Positions 41,233-49,860 of a DNA stretch of 64,000 nucleotides are shown in pieces (position 1 is the stretch's first letter; each line of letters begins with the position of its first letter). The translations under genes were made by a program, and so were the position numbers. Below the pieces are notes generated by a model that saw only the letters and a program-made list of their open reading frames with translations, did not search any database and had not been told where the DNA came from. Location: positions 104,141-168,140 of the forward strand of contig JAFDWB010000032.1 in assembly GCA_018268675.1 (NCBI GenBank), read 5' to 3'. Origin of the DNA: Actinomycetota bacterium (GTDB lineage: Bacteria; Actinomycetota; Thermoleophilia; Solirubrobacterales; 70-9).

Positions 41233-42232
41233 GGCGGCGGAGGCGCGGGTCGACGGCGAGCTGCAGGAGGTCGACGATCGCGTTGGCGAAGACGAAGACG
41301 ATCCCGGTGACCAGGGTCACGCCGGCGATCGCGGGCACGTCGCCGGCGGCGATCGAGCGGTCGATGTAGAGGCCGATGCCGGGCCAGGCGAAGATCGTCT
41401 CGACCACCGCGATCCCCGCCAGCATCCCGCCCAGCTCCAGCCCGCAGATCGTCAGCGGGGCGTTCAGCGAGTTCCGCAGGGCGTGGCGCCAGAGCACGTC
41501 GCGCTCGCGCAGGCCCTTGGCCCGGGCGGTGCGGGCGTAGTCCTGGCGCAGGGAGAAGCGCAGCGAGGAGCGCAGGGTCCGCGCGGTCAGCAGCGCCGGG
41601 GTCAGCGCCAGCGCGGTCGCGGGCAGGACCAGGTGCCAGAGCACGTCGAAGAAGACTTCGGGCTGCCCCCGCAGCAGCGAGTCGACGATCAGGAAGCCGG
41701 TCGGCCCGGACACCGTCGCCGCGCCCGGCGACACCTGCCCGCCGGACGGGAACCAGCCGAGCTTGTAGTAGAAGAGGAAGAGGGCGAGGAGGCCGAGGGT
41801 GAAGACCGGCACCGACGCGCCCGCGACCAGGGCGCCGCGCAGGAGGCCGGTGCCGCGGCGTGGTCGCGCCGTGGCGACCCCCACGCCGAGCCCGATCAGG
41901 ACCGTGATCATCACCGCCGCGAACAGCAGTTCGAGCGTCGCCGGCAGCGCTTCGGCGATGTCGTCGGCGACCGGCTTGTGGGTGTGGACCGATTCGGAGA
42001 GGTCGCCCTGCGCCAGCCGCCCCAGGTAGTCGACGTAGCGGACCGCGAGCGGCTGGTCGAGGCCCAGTTCCTTCCGTTTCTGGGCGATCACCTGGGGGCT
42101 GGCCCCGGCGCCCGCGTAGGCGCGGGCCGGTTCGGAGGGGACCACCGAGCCGAGCAGGAACACGATCGTCACCAACACCCAGAGGACGACCAGCATCCCC
42201 AGGATCCGCATCAGTATGAACCTGGCGATCAC
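41225..42232 (-). CDS. Peptide-type ABC permease, DppB-like
   Basis: A 335-residue permease of the DppB/OppB family with about six membrane segments. The N-terminal segment plus D-Q-P-L-A-V-R-Y-V-D-Y-L-G and the late E-T-I-F-A-W-P-G-I-G signature are typical. It overlaps the binding-protein gene by four bases upstream and the oxidase gene by eight downstream. It should form a heterodimer with the permease at 43791-44657. Confidence 0.88.
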   Translation of the reverse strand: MIARFILMRILGMLVVLWVLVTIVFLLGSVVPSEPARAYAGAGASPQVIAQKRKELGLDQPLAVRYVDYLGRLAQGDLSESVHTHKPVADDIAEALPATLELLFAAVMITVLIGLGVGVATARPRRGTGLLRGALVAGASVPVFTLGLLALFLFYYKLGWFPSGGQVSPGAATVSGPTGFLIVDSLLRGQPEVFFDVLWHLVLPATALALTPALLTARTLRSSLRFSLRQDYARTARAKGLRERDVLWRHALRNSLNAPLTICGLELGGMLAGIAVVETIFAWPGIGLYIDRSIAAGDVPAIAGVTLVTGIVFVFANAIVDLLQLAVDPRLRRLA

Positions 42233-43791
42233 TTTTCTTCCAGGTCCGCGTAGTCGACGGTCCAGATGTAGGTGGGGACGTGGACGAAGCCGGTCAGGTT
42301 CGAGCCCGCGACGATCACGTCGTTCTTCACCGCGATCGGGATCACCGCGAACTGTTCACCCGCTTCGCGCGCGGCGGCAGCGTACTTCAGCAGCGACTGC
42401 TTCTGGTCGACGGTCGCGCCCGCTTCGTCCAGCGTCCGGTCGAGTGACTTGTCGGAGAAGCCGAGCAGGTTGAGCCCGCCCGCGGTGTGGTAGATCGGGT
42501 CGAGCCAGGTCGCGGGGCCGGCGGCGTCCGGGTTATAGGTGGAGAGCGCGGCTTCCGGCCCGGCCTTCGGGTTCGACGCATACCCGAACTGGGTGTTGAC
42601 CGAGTCGGCCCGCAGGGTCACGTTCCAACCGTGGCTTTTGAGGCTCTCCTGCATCCGTTCGGCAAGGTGGCGCAGGTCGCTCTCGATGTTGGTGTAGGTG
42701 AGGGTGATTTCCTGCGAGGTGGGCGCCGGTCGCGGCGGGCCGGGGCTCGGAAGCGGATCGAGCCGGGCCGGCATCAGCTGCGGCGGGACCACCGTCGTCG
42801 CCGGTTCGGCGGTGCTTTCGTACACCTGTTCGGCGGCTTCGGCGGCGCCGGAATCGGCCAGGAAAGCTTCCCGCACCGAGCGTTCGTCGAACGGGGGCTT
42901 GGTGGGATTGAGCAGGAGGACGGGCACGACCACGGCCGGGAACTGGAGCACCTGCTGGGCGGAGTCGGCTTCGATGCCCGGCAGCAATTGCGGTTCGACC
43001 CCGTGCGCGATCAGGTTCAGCTGGCCCGAGCGCAGCTGCAGCATCTGGTCGCCGATGTTCGGCACCACCGTGATTTCCACCGCTTCCGATCTCGCCTTCG
43101 GACCCCAGTAGCCGGCGAACCGGTGCAGGACGATCGGCCCGCTCGGCCGGTAGGAGACGAGTTCGAAGGGTCCGGTGCCGTCGGCGTGTTCGGAGAGCCA
43201 GCGCTTCGCTTCGTCGCCTTCACCATGTTCGCGCAGCGCTTTCGGGCTGACGATCTTCGGCCCGTACATCGAGGCGTTGAAGTTGAGGAAGGCGGCGACC
43301 GGCTGCTTCAGCTGGATCACCACCTTGTACGGGCTCGGGGTGAGGATCCGGGCCACCTCTTCGAGCATGTAGGAGGGGCCGCCCTTGACCGCGATCTCGC
43401 GTTCGAAGGACTCCTTCACCGCCTTCGATTCGAACCCGGTGCCGTCCTGGAACCTCACCCCTTTGCGCAGCCGGAAGGTGTACGTCTTGCCGTCCGGGCT
43501 GACCGACCACGAGGTCGCCAGGCTGGGCGCGAGCTTGTTCGTCCCCGGCTTGTAGGTGAGCAGCGTCTGGTACACGGAGAGGATCACCGAATCGCCCTCG
43601 ACCGAGTAGAAGGTCGCCGGGTCGATGCCGCCGGCGATCTGGTCCTGGTAGGCGACGCGGATCGCGGCGCGGCTGCCGACGGCGCCGGCGCTCATGTCAC
43701 CGCAGCCCGCCACCGTCACCCCCAGCGCAAGCGCCGCGAGCACGGGCGCGGCAAGCGCCCGGGCCTTGCCCACCCGCCTCCGCCCGCCCAT
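42229..43791 (-). CDS. ABC transporter solute-binding lipoprotein, family 5
   Basis: A 520-residue SBP_bac_5-type lipoprotein. The signal has a basic start, a hydrophobic core and the lipobox V-A-G-C at about residues 27-30. Y-T-F-R-L-R-K-G-V-R-F-Q-D is the family fingerprint. Glutamate is often encoded by GAA, unlike the surrounding genes. The ATG overlaps the DppC stop (ATGA). The ligand cannot be predicted; an adjacent amine-oxidase gene and the Lrp regulator suggest an amino-acid-derived compound or opine (inference). Confidence 0.88.
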   Translation of the reverse strand: MGGRRRVGKARALAAPVLAALALGVTVAGCGDMSAGAVGSRAAIRVAYQDQIAGGIDPATFYSVEGDSVILSVYQTLLTYKPGTNKLAPSLATSWSVSPDGKTYTFRLRKGVRFQDGTGFESKAVKESFEREIAVKGGPSYMLEEVARILTPSPYKVVIQLKQPVAAFLNFNASMYGPKIVSPKALREHGEGDEAKRWLSEHADGTGPFELVSYRPSGPIVLHRFAGYWGPKARSEAVEITVVPNIGDQMLQLRSGQLNLIAHGVEPQLLPGIEADSAQQVLQFPAVVVPVLLLNPTKPPFDERSVREAFLADSGAAEAAEQVYESTAEPATTVVPPQLMPARLDPLPSPGPPRPAPTSQEITLTYTNIESDLRHLAERMQESLKSHGWNVTLRADSVNTQFGYASNPKAGPEAALSTYNPDAAGPATWLDPIYHTAGGLNLLGFSDKSLDRTLDEAGATVDQKQSLLKYAAAAREAGEQFAVIPIAVKNDVIVAGSNLTGFVHVPTYIWTVDYADLEEK

Positions 43792-44657
43792 CAGACGTCC
43801 TCCAGGAGGTCGCGGAGGCCGTCGCCCGCCATGTTCGCCGCCGCCGCGAGGACGAAGACGGCAAACGCCGGGGCCAGCGGGATCCAGGGGAAGCTGAAGA
43901 GCGAGTCGAGGCCCTGGTAGGCCATCGCGCCCAGCTCGGGCGCCGGCGGCGGGGCGCCGAGGCCGAGGAACGAGAGGCCGGCCAGGGTGAGGACCAGATA
44001 GCCGAGGTCGACGCTGGCCGCGATCACCACCGCCGGCAGGGCTCCCGGGAGGACGTGGCGGAACGCCAGCCGGAACCTGCCGACGCCGGCCAGCCGCGCC
44101 GCGTCGAAGTGCGGCCGCACGACGATCGCGCGCGTCTCGCCGCGGACGATCCGCGCGTACCACGGCCACCACACCACGGTCACCGCGATCAGCGTGTGGA
44201 TCAGGCTGGGGCCGAGCGCCACCGCCACCGCGATCGCGATGATCGGGCCCGGCAGGGCCAGCCCGGCGTCGGTGATCCGCATCAGGACCGTGTCGACCCA
44301 GCCGCCGCGGACGCCCGCGAGGAGCCCGATCGCCAGCCCGATCACGGCCCCGGCGCTGACCACGACAAGGGCCGAGAACCAGGAGGAACGCAGGCCGTAG
44401 AGCAGCCGCGAGAAGAGGTCGCGCCCGACTTCGTCGGTGCCCAGCAACGGGTGCTGGGCCGGGGACTGGTAGGCGAGCCCGACCGTTTCGTAGGGCCCAT
44501 GGGGGGCGATCAGCGGCACCAGCGCGGCGACCACCGTGATCAGCAGGACGAGGGCGACGCCGACCCGCTCCATCGGCCCGAGCGCGCTCAGGACGGCCCG
44601 CCGGACGCTCAGCGTCACCGGCTCCTGGCCCAGCGCGACGGGCTCCATCACCGCCAC
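43791..44657 (-). CDS. Peptide-type ABC permease, DppC-like
   Basis: A 288-residue DppC/OppC-type permease with the signature L-G-T-D-E-V-G-R-D-L-F-S-R near residues 73-85, G-L-S-F-L-G-L-G-A and about six membrane segments. GTG 44657 has a GGAG site five bases upstream and overlaps the ATPase gene by ten bases; ATG 44648 is the alternative. It is the second gene of the operon. Confidence 0.87.
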   Translation of the reverse strand: MAVMEPVALGQEPVTLSVRRAVLSALGPMERVGVALVLLITVVAALVPLIAPHGPYETVGLAYQSPAQHPLLGTDEVGRDLFSRLLYGLRSSWFSALVVVSAGAVIGLAIGLLAGVRGGWVDTVLMRITDAGLALPGPIIAIAVAVALGPSLIHTLIAVTVVWWPWYARIVRGETRAIVVRPHFDAARLAGVGRFRLAFRHVLPGALPAVVIAASVDLGYLVLTLAGLSFLGLGAPPPAPELGAMAYQGLDSLFSFPWIPLAPAFAVFVLAAAANMAGDGLRDLLEDV

Positions 44658-46462
44658 GTTCGCTCCATCGACGGCACCGCCTCCAGCAGCCTGCGGGTCT
44701 CCTCGCTCTGCGGTTCGCGCAGCACCCGGTCGGTCTCCCCCCGCTCGACGATCCGCCCGGCTGACATCACCGCGATCTCCTCGGCCACCGCGCGGGCGAC
44801 GGCGAGGTCGTGGGTGACGAACAGCAGGGCCACGCCGAGCTCGCGCCGCAACCGCCGCAAGAGGTTGATCACCACCGCCGCCAGCGAGACGTCGAGCGCC
44901 GAGGTCGGCTCGTCGCAGGCCAGCAGCGCCGGCGGCACAATCACGGCCCGCGCCAGCGCCACCCGCTGCCGCTGGCCGCCGGAGAGGCGGGACGGGCGCA
45001 TCGTCGCCACCTCCTGCGACAGCCCCACCCAGGCCAGCGTCTCGTCGATCCGCCGGCTGCGCTCGGCGGCGCCGAGGCCCTCGGTGCGCACGCGCTCGTC
45101 GAGGAGCTGGCGCACGGTCATCCAGGGAGTGAGCGAGGACCCCGCGTCCTGGAAGACCATCTGCGGCCGCCCGCCGGGCCCGAGCTCCACCGCGCCGCCG
45201 CCGGCACGCTCGAGCGCGACCGCGATGCGCAGGATCGTGGTCTTGCCGCAGCCGCTCTCGCCGACCAGGGCGAGCGCCCCGCCCTCCGGCACCGTCAGGC
45301 TGACGTCGCTGACCGCGCGCTGCTCATGGCGGCGGCTGCGGAAGGTCTTCTCGACGTGGCGCAGCTCGAGGGCGGCGACGCCCGGCGCGGGCTCGGGCGC
45401 GGAGCTCACCGGCGGGGGCGCGAGGGCGAGCGCCCGCGCGGCGCCCGCCTCGAGCTCGGGGGCGATCTCGGCGGCGCGGACGCAGGCGTCGAGGCCGGGG
45501 TGCCGCGGCGACGGGACGAGCGCCGGGAGCCCCAGCGAGCACACCTCGCGGGAGAAGGGGCAGCGGGGCTCGAACGGGCAGCCGGGCGGCAGCCGGCGGG
45601 GGTCCGGCGGTTCGCCGCCGAGGGTCGCGAGCTCGCCGTCCCGGTCGCCGCCGGCGAGGGCGAGGCGGGAGGCGAGGAGGCCGGCGGTGTAGGGATGCGA
45701 GGGATGCCGGAAGACCGCGGACGGGACACCCAGCTCCGCCACCCGCCCGGCGTAGAGGACGGCGACGCGGTCGGCGATCTCGGCGGCGACGGCGAGGTCG
45801 TGGGTGATGAAGAGCATCGCCACGCCGAGCTCGTCGCGGAGGCCGCGCAGCAGCTTCAGCGTCGTCCGCTGCAGGGTCACGTCGAGCGCCGTGGTGGGCT
45901 CGTCGAGGAGCACGAGCGCGGGCCGCCGGGCGATCGCCATCGCGATCATCACCCGCTGCCGCAGGCCGCCCGAGAGCTCGTGCGGATACTGGCCGAGCCG
46001 GCGCTCGGGTTCGGGGAAGCCGACCTGCTCGAGCGCCTCGACCACCGCCTCCCGCGAGGCGGCCGCCTCGCCGACCTGGGTGCCGATCTTCATCGTCGGG
46101 TTGAGCGAGGTCATCGGGTCCTGGAAGACGGCGCCGGCGTGCTCACGGCGGGCCAGCCGGCGCGCTTCGGAGTCGGCGGCGGTCATCTCGGTCCCGGCCA
46201 GCCAGGCCTCGCCCTCGAAGCGCGCGCCGGCCGGGGCCAGGCCGAGCAGCGAGAGGCCGAGCATCGTCTTGCCCGACCCCGACTCGCCGACCAGGCCGAC
46301 GATTTCGCCCGCCTCGATCTCGAGGTCCACCCCGCGCAGGGCGTGGACGCCGCCGGGGAGCCGCAGGTGCAGCCCGCGGACCGTGGCGACCGGTCGAGAG
46401 GCACCCTCCGTGGCGGGCTCGGCGGCGGTCACCGAACGCGGATCATTCGCATCGGTCTGCAT
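44648..46462 (-). CDS. Double ABC ATPase, OppD-OppF fusion type
   Basis: A 604-residue protein with two complete ABC ATPase domains. Domain 1 has Walker A G-E-S-G-S-G-K-T, signature S-G-G-L-R-Q-R and Walker [13 protein letters not shown] cysteine-containing linker C-P-F-E-P-R-C-P ends the OppD-like half. Domain 2 has G-E-S-G-C-G-K-T, S-G-G-Q-R-Q-R and A-C-D-E-P-T-S-A-L-D. One chain thus replaces OppD and OppF. ATG 46462 was chosen; it follows a good promoter (46476-46504) with a short leader. Confidence 0.88.
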   Translation of the reverse strand: MQTDANDPRSVTAAEPATEGASRPVATVRGLHLRLPGGVHALRGVDLEIEAGEIVGLVGESGSGKTMLGLSLLGLAPAGARFEGEAWLAGTEMTAADSEARRLARREHAGAVFQDPMTSLNPTMKIGTQVGEAAASREAVVEALEQVGFPEPERRLGQYPHELSGGLRQRVMIAMAIARRPALVLLDEPTTALDVTLQRTTLKLLRGLRDELGVAMLFITHDLAVAAEIADRVAVLYAGRVAELGVPSAVFRHPSHPYTAGLLASRLALAGGDRDGELATLGGEPPDPRRLPPGCPFEPRCPFSREVCSLGLPALVPSPRHPGLDACVRAAEIAPELEAGAARALALAPPPVSSAPEPAPGVAALELRHVEKTFRSRRHEQRAVSDVSLTVPEGGALALVGESGCGKTTILRIAVALERAGGGAVELGPGGRPQMVFQDAGSSLTPWMTVRQLLDERVRTEGLGAAERSRRIDETLAWVGLSQEVATMRPSRLSGGQRQRVALARAVIVPPALLACDEPTSALDVSLAAVVINLLRRLRRELGVALLFVTHDLAVARAVAEEIAVMSAGRIVERGETDRVLREPQSEETRRLLEAVPSMERTWR

Positions 46463-46475
46463 CAACTCGATCGCG

Positions 46476-46528
46476 ATATTAGCTGCGGGCAACCCAGGTT
46501 GCAACTTATTCCGTCGTTGGACTATGAT
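46476..46528. promoter_or_regulatory. Divergent promoters sharing one -35 box
   Basis: TTGCAA (46499-46504) is its own reverse complement. Leftward it is followed, after 17 bases, by TAATAT (46476-46481); rightward, after 18 bases, by TATGAT (46523-46528). Polymerase could thus start the ABC operon or the Lrp gene, but not both at once. The Lrp protein is the likely binder of this A/T-richer region (inference). Confidence 0.65.
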
Positions 46529-46590
46529 CTGACACCTAAAATGGCGACCCAGACTGACAACACCAAAGAAATCCCTCGGAGGGGCGCCTG

Positions 46591-47070
46591 ATGGCCCGGC
46601 GCCCCGGCAACCATCGCGCCGACATCGTCCTCGACGACATCGACCGGGCGATCATCAAGGAGCTGCAGGAGGACGGCCGCCGCCCCTACGGCCGGATCGG
46701 CGAGGCGGTCGGCCTCTCCGAGGCGGCGGCGCGCCAGCGGGTGCAGCGGCTGACCGAGAGCGAGGCGATCAAAATCGTCGCGGTCACCGATCCGGCGCTG
46801 GACGGGATCAAGGTGCGGGCGACGGTCGGCATGCACGTCACCGGCGACCTGGTCGAGGTGGCGGACGCGGTGTCGCGGATCGCCGAGATCGACTACGTCG
46901 TGATCACCGCCGGCTCCTTCGACATCCTCGCCGAGGTCCAGTGCCAGAGCGACGCCCACCTGCTCGAGGTGCTGAACACCGGCATCCGCGAGATCGACGG
47001 CGTGCGCAGCTGCGAGACCTTCGTCTACCTGAAGCTGCACAAGCAGACCTACCCGTGGCCGCCGACGTGA
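46591..47070 (+). CDS. Lrp/AsnC-family transcriptional regulator
   Basis: A 159-residue feast/famine regulator. The N-terminal helix-turn-helix (I-G-E-A-V-G-L-S-E-A-A-A-R-Q-R-V) lies at about residues 36-51 and the C-terminal RAM ligand domain follows. A GGAGGGG ribosome site precedes ATG 46591. It is divergent from the ABC operon and its stop overlaps the start of the decarboxylase-VOC gene, so it likely senses the amino-acid-like substrate or product of this locus. Confidence 0.88.
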   Translation: MARRPGNHRADIVLDDIDRAIIKELQEDGRRPYGRIGEAVGLSEAAARQRVQRLTESEAIKIVAVTDPALDGIKVRATVGMHVTGDLVEVADAVSRIAEIDYVVITAGSFDILAEVQCQSDAHLLEVLNTGIREIDGVRSCETFVYLKLHKQTYPWPPT

Positions 47071-48920
47071 GCGCCGCCGCGCCGACCGCGGACCTGCTCG
47101 CGGGCGACGACTGCCTCTCGATCCGTGCCGGCCGGCTGTGGCTGGAGGAGGTCGACCTGACCGAGCTGGCGCGGCGCTTCGGCACGCCGGTCTACGTCGT
47201 CTCCGAGGCTCAGCTGCGCGCCAACGCCCGCCACTACGTCGACGCGTTCAGCTGGGCCTGGCCGGAGGGCGAGGTGCTGGTCATGCCGTCGATCAAGGCC
47301 AACTTCAGCCTCGCGCTGCGGCGGATCCTGAGCGAGGAGGGGACCGGCTGCGACACCTTCGGCGCGGGCGAGCTCGACGCGGCGCTGCGCGGCGGCGTGG
47401 CGCCCGACCTGATCTCGCTGAACGGCTCGAGCAAGGACGCGGAGCTGATCGGGCGGGCGGTGCGGGCAGGCGTCCGGGTGACGCTCGACTCGCTCGCCGA
47501 GCTGGAGCTGGCCCGCGCCGCCGCGCGCGCCGCCGGCGTCCCGGCCAAGGTGCGGCTGCGGCTGCGGCCCTGGCTCGACATCCCGACCCCGACCGAACTG
47601 TTCGACGGGGCGGAACCGATCGCCGTGGCGACCCAGCGCTACAAGCCGGGGATCCCGACTGAGCAACTGCTGGCGCTGCCGACCGAGGCGATCGCCGCGC
47701 CGGAGATCGACCTGCTGGGCGTCATGGCGCACATCGGCCGACAGGGAAGGGAGCCCGCGATCTGGGCCGAGATGGCGGCCTGGGTCGGACGCCTCTGCGG
47801 GGAGCTGGGCGAGCGCTGGGGCGGCTGGCGGCCGCGCGAGATCGACCTCGGCGGCGGCTTCCCGATGCCGCGCGACCCGTTCGGCGGCGCCGACCGCTGC
47901 GACGAGGACCCGCGGCCGCCGGTGGCGACGCTCGAGGAATACGCGATCGCGGTCGCCGGGGGGCTGCGCCGCGGCCTCGCCGCCGGCGGGCTCGACCCGC
48001 AGGGGATCCGGCTCGAGGTCGAGCCCGGGCGCAGCCTCTACGGGAACGCTGGGATCCACCTGGCGCGGGTGCGTAACGTCAAGTCCCAGAGCCGGCCGGT
48101 CCCCCACACCTGGGTCGAGACCGACACCTCGGAGGTCTTCCTCGCCGACGTCGTCTTCGAGCGCAACCGCTGGCAGGCGATCGTCGCCGACCGGGCCGAC
48201 GCCGACCCCGCGATGGTCGCCGACCTCGTCGGGATCAGCTGCAACCCCGACGTGATCGTCCCCCAGGCGCGGCTGGCCGCGGTCGAGGCCGGGAACCTGA
48301 TCGCCTTCCTCGACACCGGCGCCTACCAGGACGCGAACGCGAGCAACTTCAACGCCCTGCCGCGGCCCGGCACCGTCCTCGTCCACGGCGCCGAGTGCGA
48401 GCTGGTGAAACGCGCCGAACGGACGGGCGAGGCGGTCGAGCGCGACCAGGTCCCGGCGCGCCTGGGCGGGCGCGAGGTCGAGGTCCTGGGGCTCGACCAC
48501 GCCTCCGTCACCTGCGCCGACCTCGACCGCTCGCTCGGGTTCTACGCCGAGCTGCTCGGGATCCCGGTCCGCGACCGCGGCGACGCCGACGACGAGGAGG
48601 TGCGGACGATCACCGGCCTGCCGGGGGCGGTCCTGCGCTGGGCCGACCTCGACCTCGGCGGCGGTCGCCTGCTCGAGTTGATGGAGTACGTGACGCCGCC
48701 GCCGGGCGCCGCGCCGGCCGGCTTCCACCAGGCGGGACAGGGCCACTTCTCCCTGCGCGTGGCCGACGCCGACGCGGCTCACGCGGCGCTTCTCCGCGCG
48801 GGGGTCACGACCCTCTCCGCGCCGGTGGAGATCGAGCACGGCGACTGGCGCGGCTGCCGGTGCTTCTACGCGCTCGACCCGGACGGGATGACCGTCGAGC
48901 TGATCCAGCGGCCGGTCTGA
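47067..48920 (+). CDS. PLP decarboxylase (LysA-like) fused to a VOC domain
   Basis: One 617-residue frame. Residues 1 to about 465 form a fold-type III PLP decarboxylase like diaminopimelate/ornithine decarboxylases, with the PLP lysine in P-S-I-K-A-N-F, G-G-G-F-P for phosphate binding and a C-terminal G-A-Y-Q-D-A-N-A-S-N-F-N. Residues about 470-615 are a VOC (glyoxalase/dioxygenase-fold) domain with ligands in L-D-H-A-S, L-L-E-L-M-E-Y, G-H-F-S-L and T-V-E-L-I-Q, so a complete His-Glu-His-Glu metal site. GTG 47067 overlaps the Lrp stop. The order decarboxylation then metal-dependent isomerisation or ring opening is inference. Confidence 0.82.
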   Translation: MSAAAPTADLLAGDDCLSIRAGRLWLEEVDLTELARRFGTPVYVVSEAQLRANARHYVDAFSWAWPEGEVLVMPSIKANFSLALRRILSEEGTGCDTFGAGELDAALRGGVAPDLISLNGSSKDAELIGRAVRAGVRVTLDSLAELELARAAARAAGVPAKVRLRLRPWLDIPTPTELFDGAEPIAVATQRYKPGIPTEQLLALPTEAIAAPEIDLLGVMAHIGRQGREPAIWAEMAAWVGRLCGELGERWGGWRPREIDLGGGFPMPRDPFGGADRCDEDPRPPVATLEEYAIAVAGGLRRGLAAGGLDPQGIRLEVEPGRSLYGNAGIHLARVRNVKSQSRPVPHTWVETDTSEVFLADVVFERNRWQAIVADRADADPAMVADLVGISCNPDVIVPQARLAAVEAGNLIAFLDTGAYQDANASNFNALPRPGTVLVHGAECELVKRAERTGEAVERDQVPARLGGREVEVLGLDHASVTCADLDRSLGFYAELLGIPVRDRGDADDEEVRTITGLPGAVLRWADLDLGGGRLLELMEYVTPPPGAAPAGFHQAGQGHFSLRVADADAAHAALLRAGVTTLSAPVEIEHGDWRGCRCFYALDPDGMTVELIQRPV

Positions 48921-49711
48921 TGGCAGGCGGGGCTCCGGAGGGAGTGCTCGACGGCAAGGTCGCGCTGGTGACCGGCGCCGGCCGTGGGATCGGGCGCGCC
49001 TTCGCCGCGCGGCTCGCCCGCCTCGGGGCGATCGTGGTCGCCGCCGATCTCGCGCCCGACCCGGCCCCGGCCGGCGCGCGGTGCCACGGTGTGCGGGTCG
49101 ACGTCGGCGACCGGGCGGCCGTCGAGGCGACGGTCGCCGGCGCGGTCGAGCGCTTCGGCCGCCTCGACGTGCTCGTCTGCAACGCCGGCATCCTCGGCGA
49201 CCTCGCCGCCGGCCGCGCCTCCGACCCCGACGAGGCCCAGCTCGAGGCCTGCCTGCGGGTCAACCTCCACGGCACCATCAACTGCTGCCGCGCCGCCGCG
49301 CCCCACCTGGTCGAGGGCGGTTGGGGACGGATCGTCACCGTCTCGAGCCTCGCGGCCTTCCGCCCCTTCGAGGGCGGCCTCGGCGCCCCCTACGTCATCG
49401 CCAAGGCCGCGATCCTCGGCTACACCCGATCGCTGGCCGCCGAGCTTGGCCCCACCGGCGTCACCGTGAACGCGATCGCCCCCGGTTCCATCGACACCCC
49501 GATGACCCGCGCCGCCTTCGACGACATGGACGACCCCGACGCCGCGCGCCGCCTCCCCTTGGCCCGCCACGGCCGCCCCGACGACTGCGCCGGCGCCCTC
49601 GAGTTCCTCTGCACTCCCCTCTCCGACTACGTCACCGGCCAGGTGATCCGCGTCGACGGCGGCATGAGCATCACCGACGCGTTGTCGGGATCGGGGCTTG
49701 AGGGCGGGTGA
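48920..49711 (+). CDS. Short-chain dehydrogenase/reductase
   Basis: A 263-residue classical SDR with T-G-A-G-R-G-I-G at about residues 18-25, N-A-G, the serine in V-S-S-L and the Y-V-I-A-K active site, ending in the usual V-D-G-G-M. The ATG overlaps the last base of the preceding stop (TGATG), so it is coupled to the decarboxylase-VOC gene and should act on the same pathway. Confidence 0.86.
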   Translation: MAGGAPEGVLDGKVALVTGAGRGIGRAFAARLARLGAIVVAADLAPDPAPAGARCHGVRVDVGDRAAVEATVAGAVERFGRLDVLVCNAGILGDLAAGRASDPDEAQLEACLRVNLHGTINCCRAAAPHLVEGGWGRIVTVSSLAAFRPFEGGLGAPYVIAKAAILGYTRSLAAELGPTGVTVNAIAPGSIDTPMTRAAFDDMDDPDAARRLPLARHGRPDDCAGALEFLCTPLSDYVTGQVIRVDGGMSITDALSGSGLEGG

Positions 49712-49758
49712 GCTAGCGCCCAGGCTGGCGGGTCGCCTCCCCCGGTGAGGCCTCTGCC

Positions 49759-49795
49759 GTGTTCCTTACTTGCCATATGTGCAGGTAAGGAACAC
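49759..49795. terminator. 11-base hairpin between converging operons
   Basis: GTGTTCCTTAC (49759-49769) pairs with GTAAGGAACAC (49785-49795), loop of 15. It sits between the SDR and hutI genes. The arm resembles the one at 57928 (both contain GTTCCTT). Confidence 0.65.
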
Positions 49796-49860
49796 CGGAA
49801 GGCCGGGGCTCCCTGATCCCAGCGCGGGCCGGGGGCGGCAGCCGGCCTCGGGCGACAGCT

